Shown here piece after piece: positions 1 to 10,760 of a stretch of DNA of 64,000 nucleotides. The translations under genes were made by a program, and so were the position numbers. The stretch's first letter is position 1. Every line of letters starts with the position of its first letter. Source of the DNA: Gnetum montanum (lineage: Eukaryota > Streptophyta > Gnetopsida > Gnetales > Gnetaceae); NCBI GenBank assembly GCA_015680685.1, contig MNCI01005986.1, forward strand, positions 60,761-124,760, given 5' to 3'. The notes below the pieces were generated by a model. The model saw nothing but the letters and a program-made list of their open reading frames with translations. It had not been told where the DNA came from and did no database searches.

Positions 1-300
1 ATATAAAGTGGTAAAAAATTATTCTTTTAGGTAGACTAGAACATATTATTTTACAGTGATAAAATAAAGTATTTGAGAATGTGATATTTCACAATTCCAA
101 TTTGTGAATTAAAAGTTACAATAGATTGAATTAATAAAACTAGTGTATTCACAACCCTTTATACAAGTTTACATGATCCATTTTAGAAGCTTAAACTTAT
201 ATTATATTTTTTCTTAATAAATTTAATTTAATATATGCCCTAAGATATTGATCTATATTTCTTTAGACCTTGTGACTTTTTTATGACCAAATTCTAACAT
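1..300. repeat. Dispersed AT-rich repeat, copy 1
   Basis: This stretch aligns by eye with 24946-25250. Both contain a run reading roughly ATTATTcTTTTAGG, then GAATTAAAAGTTA, TATACAAGTTTACAT and CTTAGACCTTGT in the same order. The second copy is the flank just beyond the outer retroelement, so this looks like a duplicated host or older repeat segment. No ORF is evident. The left edge is cut by the window. Confidence 0.6.
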
Positions 301-1841
301 GCTATCAAAGCATCACAAATCCAACATTTTATATATATGTCTATCATGTTGATTATAATGAATAGTGAAGATGACGTGAAAGTCATGGATGTCTTTAATG
401 CACAAAAAAACATAAAATAAGCATCAAGGTCCATTGTCATACTTTGCCTACACTAAAGAAACACAATAAGCTTGATTCCTTGCATTGTGTTTGGCATAAG
501 GTAAACATCTAAATCTTTTGAAATATTCATTTGCATCTTTACAACTTTTATTTTGGGGTTTTTCCTAATTTATGCATTTTTTGTACAATTTTTAATAAGA
601 CTTAAAACTAAACTCATTAATAGTTGTATCTAATTATATTAGATTTTTATTATTTTATAAAACTTATAACTAATTATGTCTTCAAAAATTTAATGGTTGT
701 CATTATATGGCATTATGCCAATTTGGATGACAACTATTTATTAAAATGGAAAAAAACCTTGTGAAGCATGATCCACTATAGTCAAAGAAGAGAGAGTTCG
801 TGGTAGAAGAAGTGTCATTTTCATGAATAGCATATTGTTTCTTCTCATGTCATCCATGACACCATAACTTCACAAGATGGTTCATCATCTATCATGGTAC
901 AAAAGGAAACTACAAAGAAAACAAAGTCAAATTTAGCTCTTACGATGCACTATGAGAGAGTTACTAATAAATCATAAAGCTTTAACCTACAACCAAATAA
1001 GAAATACTTTGAATATTTTTCTCTAAAAGGTAATATCCAATTTTACTTTTATGATCTCTTCCTAGCAAATGACCTAGAGAAGAATGATAAGTTCACTGTG
1101 GTGTTGGAAAAGTAAAGGCTTGAACCTTTTATGCAATTTGTAGTGTTTGAAAATAGCACTGGTGGATAATGCAATACATACATACAATAGCAGTTGATTC
1201 ATTTTTCAATTTAGAAAGATACAACACTTACATGGTTACAAAAGGTATTTTTACAATTTTGCTTCCAAGTTATGAAGTTTAATTTTACATTTAAAAAGGC
1301 TTCATACTCCAAAAAAAAAAAACTCTTTGTTGAATGGTTCAACTTGAAGGGTTTGTGAAGAAATTTGCAACATCACTCACATGGAGTGTTTACTTGGGGT
1401 CACTAAGTAGCCATACTCAAATCTTACAAAGATCATCTGTTACAGATGAAACATAGAAATAATGCAATAGTTTATGGATGCTTAATTTTTCATATATGGC
1501 ACATCTCAATGCTAAATGTAGAACTCTATAACATGTCAAATTATTCATACTTTTCTAATCCTTAATTCTCCTACAAATATCTATTATCTACATCTATAAT
1601 CATGAATGTATGCTTTAAGAGTAAAGAAATTATAATTTATTTAGGTAATGTTAAACTTAAGTGGTAGTGTTAAGGTTTGGTATATTTATAGCAAGCTTAA
1701 CATTGATGATGCATGATGATAATTATAAACAATGATTTCGTTACAGTATTATGATTATGCATGATGATCATTATAAAGAATTAATTAAGTTATTTTTTTA
1801 AAAAAGACATCTTTCCCGTAAATGTTGTATCTATTTAAATC
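301..1841. other. AT-rich intergenic sequence, nothing assigned
   Basis: No credible coding region is visible on either strand. Frames are closed by dense stops and the composition is A/T rich. The last bases before the outer element read ATAAA (1842-1846), which is its target-site duplication. Confidence 0.6.
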
Positions 1842-1846
1842 ATAAA

Positions 1847-2730
1847 TGATAAACTTAATTTTTGATCACCAATGATATCGTAACAACAATATTGCATCAA
1901 TGATGTCATTTATTTGATATTGTAGCACATCATACATCATCATTGATATGATATCTCGAGATGTGTGTATCCCTCTAAATATGACACTTGGGTGCATGAT
2001 CTGCATAAATTTTCATTCCATAGTAACTAGACTCTGTCAATTTTATTCCACAAATTTATACTTAGCACTTAGAAGTGTGAATGTCTACAATGTAATGTGA
2101 CTTAGTAAATAGCATCTTTATTCAACTTGTACTTGGGCATAGTTTGCTAACAGAAATAAATATTGAACTACTTCTTACCATTGTAGCATTATCCTAGTTT
2201 ATCATTTTACTTAGAATAATGTTTACTGTTAGTTCATGTTTTACTTTTCCATGCACTTTACCATTATTATTATTAATAAGCGAAATGAGTATGAGTAGTC
2301 TAGAGCATTAAAGTGTACTTTCTTAGTAACCTGGTAGTGTTATCACTTAGTACACCCAATAGTAGTATGCTTGGTATCCTAGTAGTGATTACACAAAGCC
2401 CAAGGTGTGTACATAAGATCAAGAGTAGATGCTCATTGCCATAGGCTAGGATAGATTTGTTTATTAATTTTACTTAAATTTAGGAACCATTTTCATTTTC
2501 ATTATATTTACTAGGAGTAATGATGGCCGAATAACATCAAATATCATATATCTCATCGTGAGCTAAACCATACACATATACTTCACTAGCTCCATGTGGA
2601 AAGATAATAGTCTCAAACTTAAACCAATTACTAGCATATTAACATTGCCTCATCCATGGATTATGATTGAGTTGCTTGTGATCATCCATAACTTATATGG
2701 TTAGATGTTGGATTGCACCATTGCTCATCA
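1847..2730 (+). repeat. 5' LTR of outer element
   Basis: 884 bp, TG...CA, matching 24064-24940. Shared landmarks are TGATAAA at the start, GACACTTGGGTGCA, TTCATTCCATAGTAAC and GGTTGTTGGATTGC-like sequence near the end, closing in CTCATCA. The TATA-like position reads CTCTAAATA here, where the other copy has CTTATAAATA, so the promoter looks mutated in this copy. Confidence 0.88.
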
Positions 2731-2750
2731 TTAGCACTATGGCTAGGGAT
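2731..2750 (+). other. Decayed primer-binding site (tRNA-Asp type)
   Basis: TTAGCACTATGGCTAGGGAT abuts the LTR end. It matches the site TTGGCACCGTTGCTGGGGA of the related element at 50479-50497 at most positions, and several of the differences are transitions. The family-typical site in Athila elements pairs with tRNA-Asp. Confidence 0.65.
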
Positions 2751-3230
2751 AGTCAATGTATGCTAAGTAATTGATTTTATAAAGCTCATTGGATTAGGAA
2801 TTCAAAGTCAAAATTCATAATCTCTTTATAATTCTAAATAATTAAGCATACTTAACTAAAAATTTAAAAATAACAACACAACTTCACTTAAAGATCAATC
2901 ACCACTTGCCAAATAACTACACAAAGGGAATGACAAAATCAACAATGAAGAAGAATGGGGGATCCTTCTCATCCAAAATTTACTTTCAACTTTCATCAGC
3001 ATTGGCAAATGAGGTGAAGAGACATACAAGGCAACATAGTCTTACCTCTAGAGTGATCAGTGCTTAGCATGCTTCAAATTGCCTTAAGGGAAATGAATCT
3101 AAACTAAATCTAGGAAAGGTACCATGTGACTAAGCATATGAAAAGGCCTTCTGAACCCATGAAGGAGTAGATGAGGAGGGATACTATCATGGAAACCAAG
3201 CATGTACATAATAAAGGGAAGCATGTTAAC
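2751..3230 (+). other. Internal leader of outer element
   Basis: AT-rich sequence between the primer site and the nested insertion, with no usable ORF. It ends in TTAAC (3226-3230), the left copy of the nested element's target duplication. Sequence continuity resumes at 21119. Confidence 0.6.
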
Positions 3231-3817
3231 TGTACCATCCGAAATCGTCGGTCTCCGACTGGAAGGAAACAGAGACCGTGGGATCACCGGACACACACAG
3301 AAGACCCTACCTTCGCTTGAGGGTGAGCTGGAATGAACGAAGGCAGAGTACCTCGAGTGGTCCGCACATGGATTAGACAAGGATTTCCCCGAAAGTACAC
3401 CGAAGTGCTATACGCTGGGTTATACGTAAATGGCGTAACAGGCGTGAATCAAAGCGTAAACAGCGTAATTGATGCGAACAGAGTGTAGACGTAAACAAGC
3501 ATAAACAGAGTACATGCAATAATTAATGTAAATTGTAAATGATTTTGGGAAGAAAATGTAACAATGGCATTATAGAATGAGAGTACAATGCACCGGTCTA
3601 ACGCAGTTGTGACTACGACACAAGGCGGACGAAAAGCCCAGTGGATGTAGGGATGACTGTGGGCTGGTTTGCACTGTAGGCACAGTGTAGAGGCTGTCTG
3701 CTCAGCGTACAGGGTTGTCCAACGTATAAGGCTTTATGCTCTGGTTCTCAGCATCTCTGCTCTCTGGTTTGCTCTTGAATTTTTGCCGACCGACGTGGAT
3801 CTAGTGAAAAATTGGGG

Positions 3818-3825
3818 CTTTTATA
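3818..3825 (-). promoter_or_regulatory. LTR TATA box
   Basis: On the minus strand the sequence reads TATAAAAG, inside GTATAAAAGCCCC. The same box occurs at 20438-20445 in the other LTR. Its position downstream of the palindrome cluster fits the U3/R boundary of an LTR promoter. The start site would be about 30 bp further on the minus strand. Confidence 0.6.
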
Positions 3826-3917
3826 CAAGTCTTGATGCTAGACTCGGGTTGGGCAACACGTGGTGCGTTGACCGGGTGCAAAAGCATAAAATTTACAAGT
3901 GTACATGTTACATTTGC

Positions 3918-4330
3918 TGGGCGTATACACTAGGCGTATACGCTGTATAAAGTGGGCGTAGACTCTGGGCGTATACGCTGGATGTGCTGGGTGTATGCAA
4001 ACTTGGGCATAGATGTTGTGGACGCTGGGCGTATACGCTGATGGTGGCTAGGCGTATATGCTGGGCGTATACACTGATGGGCGTTGGGCGTATACGTCGG
4101 GGCGTATACGCTGATGGTTGTTGTCTTGTGCCAAATCTTGCTCTACAGTGTTGTTTCCATGCCGTCTTTGAGGATTTCATGCTGGGCGTACACATCTGTT
4201 GTACCTGCCAAGCGTACATGTGAGACGTGTACGCTGGACGTCTACGCTGGGCATATACGCTGAGAATGTCGAGCGTATATGCCAGGCGTATACGCTGAGG
4301 CTGCATGTTTGGGCGTATACGCTGGGCATA
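3918..4330. repeat. Palindromic GCGTATACGC array in LTR U3
   Basis: The decamer GCGTATACGC is its own reverse complement. It occurs exactly at least six times here, usually as GGGCGTATACGCTG, with many one-base variants such as GCATATACGC and GCGTATATGC. Most variants are CpG transitions. The array sits just upstream of the LTR TATA box and recurs in the other LTR at about 20560-20975. Binding sites for a dimeric transcription factor are an obvious possibility, but that is inference. Confidence 0.8.
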
Positions 4331-4480
4331 TACGCTGAGACTGCATACTTAGTGGAAATTAAGTATTTTGATCTCCGAAGTTGCCATGTGTGACACCAGA
4401 TGTAACTGTGGTCGTCTGTGGATCCCAGGGACCTGCTTCTTGTTGGAGAAGTACTAAGCTTGAAATTTTGTGGTATTTCA

Positions 4481-4495
4481 TTGGCCCCTCTTTGT
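4481..4495 (-). other. Polypurine tract of the Tat/Ogre-like element
   Basis: Minus-strand AACAAAGAGGGGCCAA lies directly against the 3' LTR start (TGAAATACC). It is the expected primer for plus-strand DNA synthesis. Confidence 0.7.
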
Positions 4496-5530
4496 TGACG
4501 CTTGGAGGAATCAACTCGAGAAGTGTCGACAAAGAAGTGCAAAACACCACAAGAAACTCGATAGAAACTTTGTCCGTTGCCACTTGACTAGACATCATCG
4601 CACCGTGTTCAGTAGTACATGGGATTTAGGGACGTAAAAGTTGTATCTGGATGAGGAAATGGAGATTGTGGGGATTGGGGATTGACCAAGAGATTGTAGT
4701 TGGTAAAGGGGATGCTCTGGTGTGTGTCCTGTTGGTCCTTGTCAATAGCCATTATTTAGCAGACTCGGAATCCAGACATGCAGTGTGCATCCTTTGGTGG
4801 AACAAGACTCTTGGTTAGTGTCCAAGAGGACTTGTTGGCAAGACCAAAGCCACGTGATGATGCATTGCATTCCTTGGAGGAACAAGACCCTTCTTTGGGG
4901 GAACCTATTGGCGGAGAGCCAAAGCCATGCAACTGGATGTTTTTTTATTGTTCTTGACATGAGTACTTGGTTCCAAGACAACTGCCTTCCTGCCTGGGGC
5001 TTGTGTGGGAAGTGCCAAGGGTCGTGATTTTTTTTTAAAGAAGTTTTGCTTTGATCTTGTACTCATGCTCAAGTGTTATGTTGTGTGTTGCAACTACTTT
5101 AAAGTGTTACAGTGCGCAACAACATGTTCAAATTTTTGAGTGTACTGGGTGTATCAAAGGTGTGGCTGAGTCGAATGTGTCGGTAAATGGATAGGGGATG
5201 TACCAAGAAATGGGGATGTACTAGTGAATGGTCTGATTTAGTCTTGCCATGTGTGCTGTGAACATTGTCCCATCTTGCTACTTGTAACAAAGTGCATTCT
5301 TGTGTGAAAGCCTTTGAGTGTCATCCTGCAAACATAACTTCAAGGAGACAGGAAAACCATGAGTGAATAAGCGAAGTTAGACTTACACAGCTACAGATGG
5401 AACAAAAATGCTAAAGGAGATTTCAGGCACTGTATGTCAATGGAAGCAATGCTGGTAAGATTGGCTGATGGCGAGTGATGTGGTGATTCTGATAAATGAA
5501 TGTGGCTGTGGATTGAGGAACCAGAGATGA
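4496..5530 (-). other. 3' untranslated region of the Tat/Ogre-like element
   Basis: About 1 kb between the polypurine tract and the short-repeat cluster. No frame has gypsy motifs and the short ORFs on either strand have no recognisable content. Confidence 0.55.
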
Positions 5531-5940
5531 ACTTGCCAGTTTATAGTCTTAGCAGACTATCATGGGTTAGTTTTATGTCATGACCCATTGGACATTACCC
5601 GTTTAGCGTCGTGGCGGACGTTACATTGCCAGTTTCTAGTCTTAGCGGACCGTGAAGAGACAAACCAGTTTATAGTCTTAGCGGACTCTGGTGAGTGCAA
5701 CGGTGGTAGTTTACTATCGTGCCGGATGGGTGCTAGTTTATCGTCATTGCTGACACTAGATGGTATCAGTTTATCATCATGACGCTAGGACGAGCTATGG
5801 TATTAGTTTTAAGTCATGATCCAGGACTGTTCTATGGTATCAATTTATTATCATGATTCTAGGATGAGCTTTGGTATCAATTTTAAGTCATAATTCAAGA
5901 CTATTCTGTGGTATCAGTTTATAGTCGTGACCCCAGGACT
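5531..5940. repeat. AGTTTA-type short repeat cluster 1
   Basis: Irregular repeats of the form CAGTTTATAGTCTTAGCGGAC, with spacings of about 30-60 bp. They decay toward forms like TCAATTTATTATCATGATTC. Similar units with the same orientation recur at 9560-9730 and 14770-15060. The cluster lies just downstream of integrase in element orientation. Confidence 0.7.
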
Positions 5941-5961
5941 CGCACGTACCTGAGCTTGTAC

Positions 5962-7380
5962 TCAAATATAGAACGGTTTCAGGAACAAGTGATTGGTTGG
6001 ATTGGCAAGCTCCTTCCCTTCCATATCAGCTAGCTTAAATGCTTCATTGTCAAATGCTTTAGTGACCAAGTAAGGCCCTTCCCAGTTGGCTGAGAATTTA
6101 TCCGGGTGTTCCCGAACGACCTTAAGTACAAGGTTGCCTTCTTTGATGGGGCGCTTATGGATGTCGTGCCGATGTCGCTGCCGTTGTTGTTTTTGGTACC
6201 ATTCGATCTGATCGAGCGCACGTATGTGTTCCTCCTCCACCGAGTCTAGGTCAATGATGCACAAATCATTGCTTTATCCTTCGTCGAGGAGTCCGGAAAG
6301 TGTGATCCTTAAAGATGGTACCTATAATTCTAGAGGTAAAATAGCTTTTGAACCATAAACAAGACTATATGGTGTTTTACCTGTTGAAGTTTGATGCGTA
6401 GTATGGTATGCCCATAATGCATATACCAATTGTTCATGCCACCTTCTCTTGCTTTGGGTAAGCATCCTTTTAAGTATTGCAATAACCGTTTTGTTCGTTG
6501 CCTCTACTTGCCCATTGCTCTGAGGATAGTAAGGGGATGAAAATGAGTGTTTGATCCCTAGACTTTCACAAAAGGTTTTGGTCTCGGCACTGCTAAATTG
6601 TGGCCCGTTGTCAGTGATGATTGTCATGGGAATGCCAAAGTGGGTTACAATTTTTTCGAGAATGAAATTGCACACGTGTTTCGATGTAGTTTTTTGAAGG
6701 GGAGCCGCTTCTACCCACTTGGTGAAATATTCTGTTATGGTTATAATAAAACTATGCCCTGCAGAAGATGAGGGTGTTATTGGGCCGATAAGGTCCAACC
6801 CCCACTTTTGAAAGGGCCACGTGATTTGTGTCGTATGCAAATCATTTGGTGGGACATGGATTAGGTTGCTATGTTTTTGGCAGGTACAACATGTCTTAGC
6901 CTTGGAGAGACAGTCATACTCCATGTGTGGCCAATACTAGCCTAAGCGCCTTATCTTTGTTGCCATGGCTTTTGGTGCTATGTGTCCTCCACATAGTCCC
7001 TCGTGTACCTGTTCAACAATGGTTTGGGCATCAGTACTACCAACTCATGTTAGCAATATGCCTTCGTAGGATCTGTGACACAACGTGCCTCCTACCAGTG
7101 TATATTGCTTAGAACGTTTTCGTACTGCATCCTTTTGTGCATTTGTTAGATGTCTTGATGTTTCGCCATGTAGGAGGTATTCTTTTATGTCGTCATACCA
7201 TTCTATCACGGGTGTTGTACTAACAGATGCAATCGACAATGCATCAAGAGTATTTGTTATTGGTTCGGCACAATTGTTTACGGAGCTTGGTAATGCATGG
7301 AACATGTCTGGTGATATATTTAACACTAATGTGGCTAACACGTCTGCAATGGTGTTATCATTTCTAGAGACGTGTTGCAC
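5962..7380 (-). pseudogene. Integrase of the Tat/Ogre-like element (with stops)
   Basis: One minus-strand frame, broken by stops near 7045, 6322 and 5962, encodes the end of RNase H, a zinc-binding region (CCTCQKHSN) and the integrase core. The core shows GLDLIGPI, ITDNGPQFSS and NGQVEATNK, giving the expected D, D and E. The C-terminal part carries KFSANWEGPYLV, the GPY-type chromatin/DNA-binding module usual in gypsy integrases. Integrase inserts the reverse-transcribed copy into chromosomal DNA in the nucleus. The catalytic residues remain visible, but the stops prevent one continuous product. The frame continues from the RNase H segment upstream. The same frame runs from 8271 to 5962, so the stops are point changes rather than frameshifts. 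Confidence 0.88.
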
Positions 7381-8271
7381 ATCGACGTTTCCAAATCACC
7401 TCATTAAGTGTTTTGCCAAGTCACAGTATGGTTGCAAATGTTGGGCTTTGCATGTGTAAACATCTGTGACTTGGTTTAAGACTAGTTGTGAGTCTCCTTT
7501 GACTACAAGCCATGTGATGTCTGAAGCTAGTGCTGCCACGAGACCTCTAAGGAGACCTTCGTACTCTACTATTTTGTTGGTACAACGAAAGTTGAAACGA
7601 TAAGCAAAGGGTTAGATCTCCCTGGAGGGATAGGTGATGACAACGGCTGCACTTCCCCCTCGAGAGGTGGATGCTCCATCAAAGTTTAGAATGGCATAGT
7701 AGTCATTAGGTACTATGTCTATTACGCTTACATTCTCATCTGGGAATTCTGGTTCTACTGTTGCTTGATCGTGCATTGGTGACGTGGCCATTTGATTTGC
7801 TATGGCTTGACCCTTAACTGATGATTGCGCTATGTAATGCAGGTCAATCTCAGTTATCATGGTTTTCCAATGGGCTAGCCGACTTGTTTCGTAAATGTTT
7901 CCTGTGATGGCTCTTAGCACATTATCCTTGCAAATTATGTTAACTTGGTTACGGAAGAGGTAATGTCACCATTTTCTCAAAGAAAAGACCAAAGCTAAAC
8001 ATGAACTTTCCACGTTGTTGTATTTTTGCTCATGGGCAACTAATGCATGGCTTAAATAATATACAAGGACTTCAGTTCCGTCAGCTTGTTTCTGGCAAAG
8101 CATGGACGCGATTGACGAATCCGAAGTGGCAAGGTAGATGTAAAACGGTTTATCGTTTTGAGGTGGATAAACCGTGGGTAGTCGGGCAAGTGCCATTTTA
8201 ATATTATCGAATGCTTCTTGGCACTGTGGAGTCCATTCAAAATGGACATTTTTGCGCAACACATGGTTCAT
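7381..8271 (-). pseudogene. RNase H and extra RNase H of the Tat/Ogre-like element
   Basis: The first part (8271-7966) has FEWTPQCQEAFDNIK, FYIYLATSD and LVYYLSHAL, the RT connection and RNase H-like fold following RT. The second part (7920-7612) contains AILNFDGASTSRGGSAAVV, the FDGA start of an additional archaeal-type RNase H. Such a second RNase H is a known hallmark of the Tat lineage. RNase H removes the RNA template and leaves the polypurine primer. Stops interrupt the frame near 7966 and 7612. A frameshift separates this segment from the RT upstream (8418). Confidence 0.82.
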
Positions 8272-8417
8272 AGGTTTTAGTTTGTCTGTCAGTTTTTCTA
8301 TGAAGCACCAGATAAACTGTAATCTACCTTGTAGACCTCGAAGTTTGGTAAGGTTGCCTGGTGGTTTCAGGTTTGTTATGGCCTTAACCTTATTGGGGTC
8401 TACTCGTATCCCTACTT

Positions 8418-9560
8418 CTAGGCTATAAATCCAAGCATTTTGCCTGTCTTGACGTCGAAGACAAATTTCTTTGGGTTGAGTCTCAGTTCATACTTTAAAC
8501 AACGTTTTAGTATTAGATCAAGATCTTGTACATGTTGTTCCGATGTTTTTGACTTAACCACAATGTCGTCCACGTGGTCGTTGAGCGAGTGTAACATGTA
8601 ATCGCTAAAGATGAATGTCATCGCTCTTTGATACGTGGCCCCAGCGTTCTTGAGACCAAAGGGAATCATTGTATAACAAAAGGTTCCCCATGGTGTCATA
8701 AAGGTTGTCCGAAGCTGATGCTCCGGGTTGATGTGTATTTGATTATATCCCAAGAAGCCATCCATAAAAGATAATAAAGCATGCCCAGCAGTCGAGTCAA
8801 CAAGTTGATCAATGCTGGGTAGAGGAAAATCATCTTTTATGGTTGCAACGTTTAAATCCTGAAATTCAATGCATAAGTGAATGCTTTTGTTCTTCTTCGG
8901 GACAATGACCATGTTGGATACCCACTCGGCGTAATCAACAGCCCGAATGAAACCAGCCTGATAAAGCTTGGTGATCTCATTACGAACTTCCAATGCCACC
9001 TCAGGTTTAACCTTTCATGCCTTTTGTTTTACCTATCTCAATTTTGGATCAAGGATAATGTTATGCTGGACAATTCGAGGGTCTAACCTGGGCATGTCCG
9101 TGTATGACCAAGCAAATGCTTTAATGTTTTCCCTGAGCACGTCCTCAATGTCTTTGGCTAGTTGCGGTTGTAGTAACATGCTTAATTTTAATATTTTAAT
9201 TTCCCCATTGGGCATGGTGATGGGGGTTTCGGTCAACGGGTCTTCGGTGATATTTTTGGCTTCTATGTCAAGGGGTTTCGTCATACCTCTGTAGTTATCT
9301 ATCGTTTGCTGTGTTGAGGCTATGACTGCATCGTCTGTTGATGAACTTAAATGGATGAGATTTATGTCGATGTCCCTTGCAATTTTACCACATGGTCCAT
9401 CAATGATTAACGGTGTGATTAAATCCTGGCAATCCATCGGGCTTGCTCCTGCCAATAAACAGAGATCAGAATGAGCTAATGGGTATCGTTCTATGTTCTT
9501 TGGCAATTTTAAATTATGTGTACATGCATGATGGTGGATTATCGTCACACCGGGACGCAT
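8418..9560 (-). pseudogene. Reverse transcriptase of the Tat/Ogre-like element
   Basis: The pre-RT part (9560-9033) ends AFAWSYTDMPRLDPRIVQH, typical of Tat-lineage pol. After a stop the same frame gives the fingers-palm region with SNMVIVPKKNKS, DLNVATIKDDFPLPSID, FMDGFLGYNQI and FCYTMIPFGLKNAGATYQR. The catalytic box near 8565-8580 reads HVDD instead of the usual YVDD. The two aspartates remain and the Tyr-to-His change is probably decay. RT copies the genomic RNA in cytoplasmic particles. The first codons abut the short-repeat cluster at 9560, as expected if a spliced exon starts near here in Ogre fashion. I could not pin the acceptor. Confidence 0.88.
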
Positions 9561-9730
9561 GGTAGTTTAAGGCCATACCGGGCTATGGGTGGCAGTTTAA
9601 CACCGTACCGGGCCAAATGAGGTTTGTGTGTGTGGCAGTTTAGGGCCTTACCGGGCCATAATGGCAGTTTAAGGCCGTACCGGGCTATAACGGCAGTTTA
9701 AGGCCATACCGGGCCGTTAATGGCAGTTTA
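9560..9730. repeat. AGTTTA-type short repeat cluster 2
   Basis: About six units of consensus GGCAGTTTAAGGCCGTACC with GGGC following, spaced about 25-40 bp. The cluster is in the same plus-strand orientation as the units at 5531-5940 and 14770-15060. It lies between the RT N-terminus and the promoter of the antisense gene. Confidence 0.75.
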
Positions 9731-9920
9731 CGCTAGAATGTTTGGCGTAAACGTGTGAAATGGGGTTCACAGGGGAACGAGATGTAGTAAATTTTGTTTT
9801 ATTTTAAATATATATATATATATTTATTTATTATTTTGAGCACATTTTAGCTAAAAATAAGCAAAAAAGAGCAAAAATGGGAAACCGCAAGGCAGCGGCG
9901 TCAGCAGCGATGACGGAGCG

Positions 9921-9930
9921 CTATATAAAG
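9921..9930 (+). promoter_or_regulatory. TATA box of the antisense gene
   Basis: CTATATAAAG is a textbook plant TATA box and is followed by a G run. Transcription would start near 9950-9960 on the plus strand, opposite to the retroelement. The first plausible ATG is at 10107. Confidence 0.55.
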
Positions 9931-9959
9931 GGGGGGCGTCATTTGTTGTTACTTCGAAT

Positions 9960-10760
9960 CGGCAGCATAATCTTGAGCGTAAAATCCAAGCGTAGATAAC
10001 CCAACATAAGCATAAATTGTGAAACCCCGACGTAGAGGCTCGGCATAGGCGTAAATAGTTTCAACCTTCAGCGTCAATTGTCAATCCCAGCGTACAGGAC
10101 GCCAAGATGGACAAAGGCAAGGAAGTGGAAGGCTAGGGGAGGAAGGGACCTGACTTGACCTTCATAGAGGAGAGTGAGCCCATGTTGCAGTGCCTGCCCA
10201 GAGCAAGGATTCCATCGTGGCCTAGATCATCGCACAGGTAGGCTCTGATCCCGCCTCTGTTAGTTATTTTTTCTTGTGCATGTTTCGTAGCGTAGAAAGT
10301 CTCGTAAAGGACGTTAGCGTATACACCAAGCGTAGAGAGTTGGCGTGGAGGGTTTCGGCTTATACGTCGAGCGTAAATTCACAGCGTAAAGTCTCGATAG
10401 CGTAGACGGTCATAGTGTAATTTGTTTTCAGTGCACAGCGTAAACACTTTTTCTTGCACGAAGCGTAGACGATTGTATCAACGTATACACTGAAGGCTGT
10501 ACGGCGTATACGCTGAGGGTTTCTTCAGCATACACACTGAGCATGTACAATTCTATCTTTTCAAGTATGGTACAGCGTAGACCTGTTTTTGTGTAAACTT
10601 TTTTCAGCGTAAACTATTTGTTTAGTGTCTAGCATAGATGATTTGCGCTGAAGGCTTTTATGGCGTATATGCAGAGGGTTTCTGCCACGTATACGCCGAG
10701 TGTAAATAGTTTTTGATAGCGTATACACTAGGTTAAGCAGCATATACACCGAGCGTAAAC
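9960..10760. repeat. GCGTA-AC motif-rich leader and first intron
   Basis: Repeated short motifs GCGTAAAC, GCGTAGAC and GCGTATAC, often preceded by CA, are scattered through the antisense gene's 5' leader and presumed first intron. The same motif family fills 19290-19810 and the LTR arrays. No second coding content is evident. Confidence 0.6.

Larger units (their letters stand above)
3231..4480 (-). repeat. 3' LTR of the Tat/Ogre-like element
   Basis: 1250 bp, aligned end to end with 19851-21113. On the plus strand it opens TGTAC then TCCGAAATC, and closes TTTTGTGGTATTTCA. Differences from the other copy are mainly C/T and G/A changes, many at CpG, as expected for methylated repeats. It holds a palindrome array (3918-4330) upstream, on the minus strand, of a TATA box at 3818-3825. 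Confidence 0.92.

Noticed and set aside
3669-4306. Overlapping ORFs on both strands in the LTR (also 20184-20847)
   Set aside because: They come from the repetitive GCGTATACGC motif (giving VYAQ/AYTL-type peptides) and have no gene content.
3918-4330. CRISPR-like array of short palindromes
   Set aside because: Spacing is irregular, the units lie inside both LTRs of a retroelement, and the genome is eukaryotic. They are motif repeats, not spacers and repeats.
7085-9294. Plus-strand ORFs opposite RT and integrase
   Set aside because: They are antisense shadows of the conserved pol frames and carry no recognisable domain.
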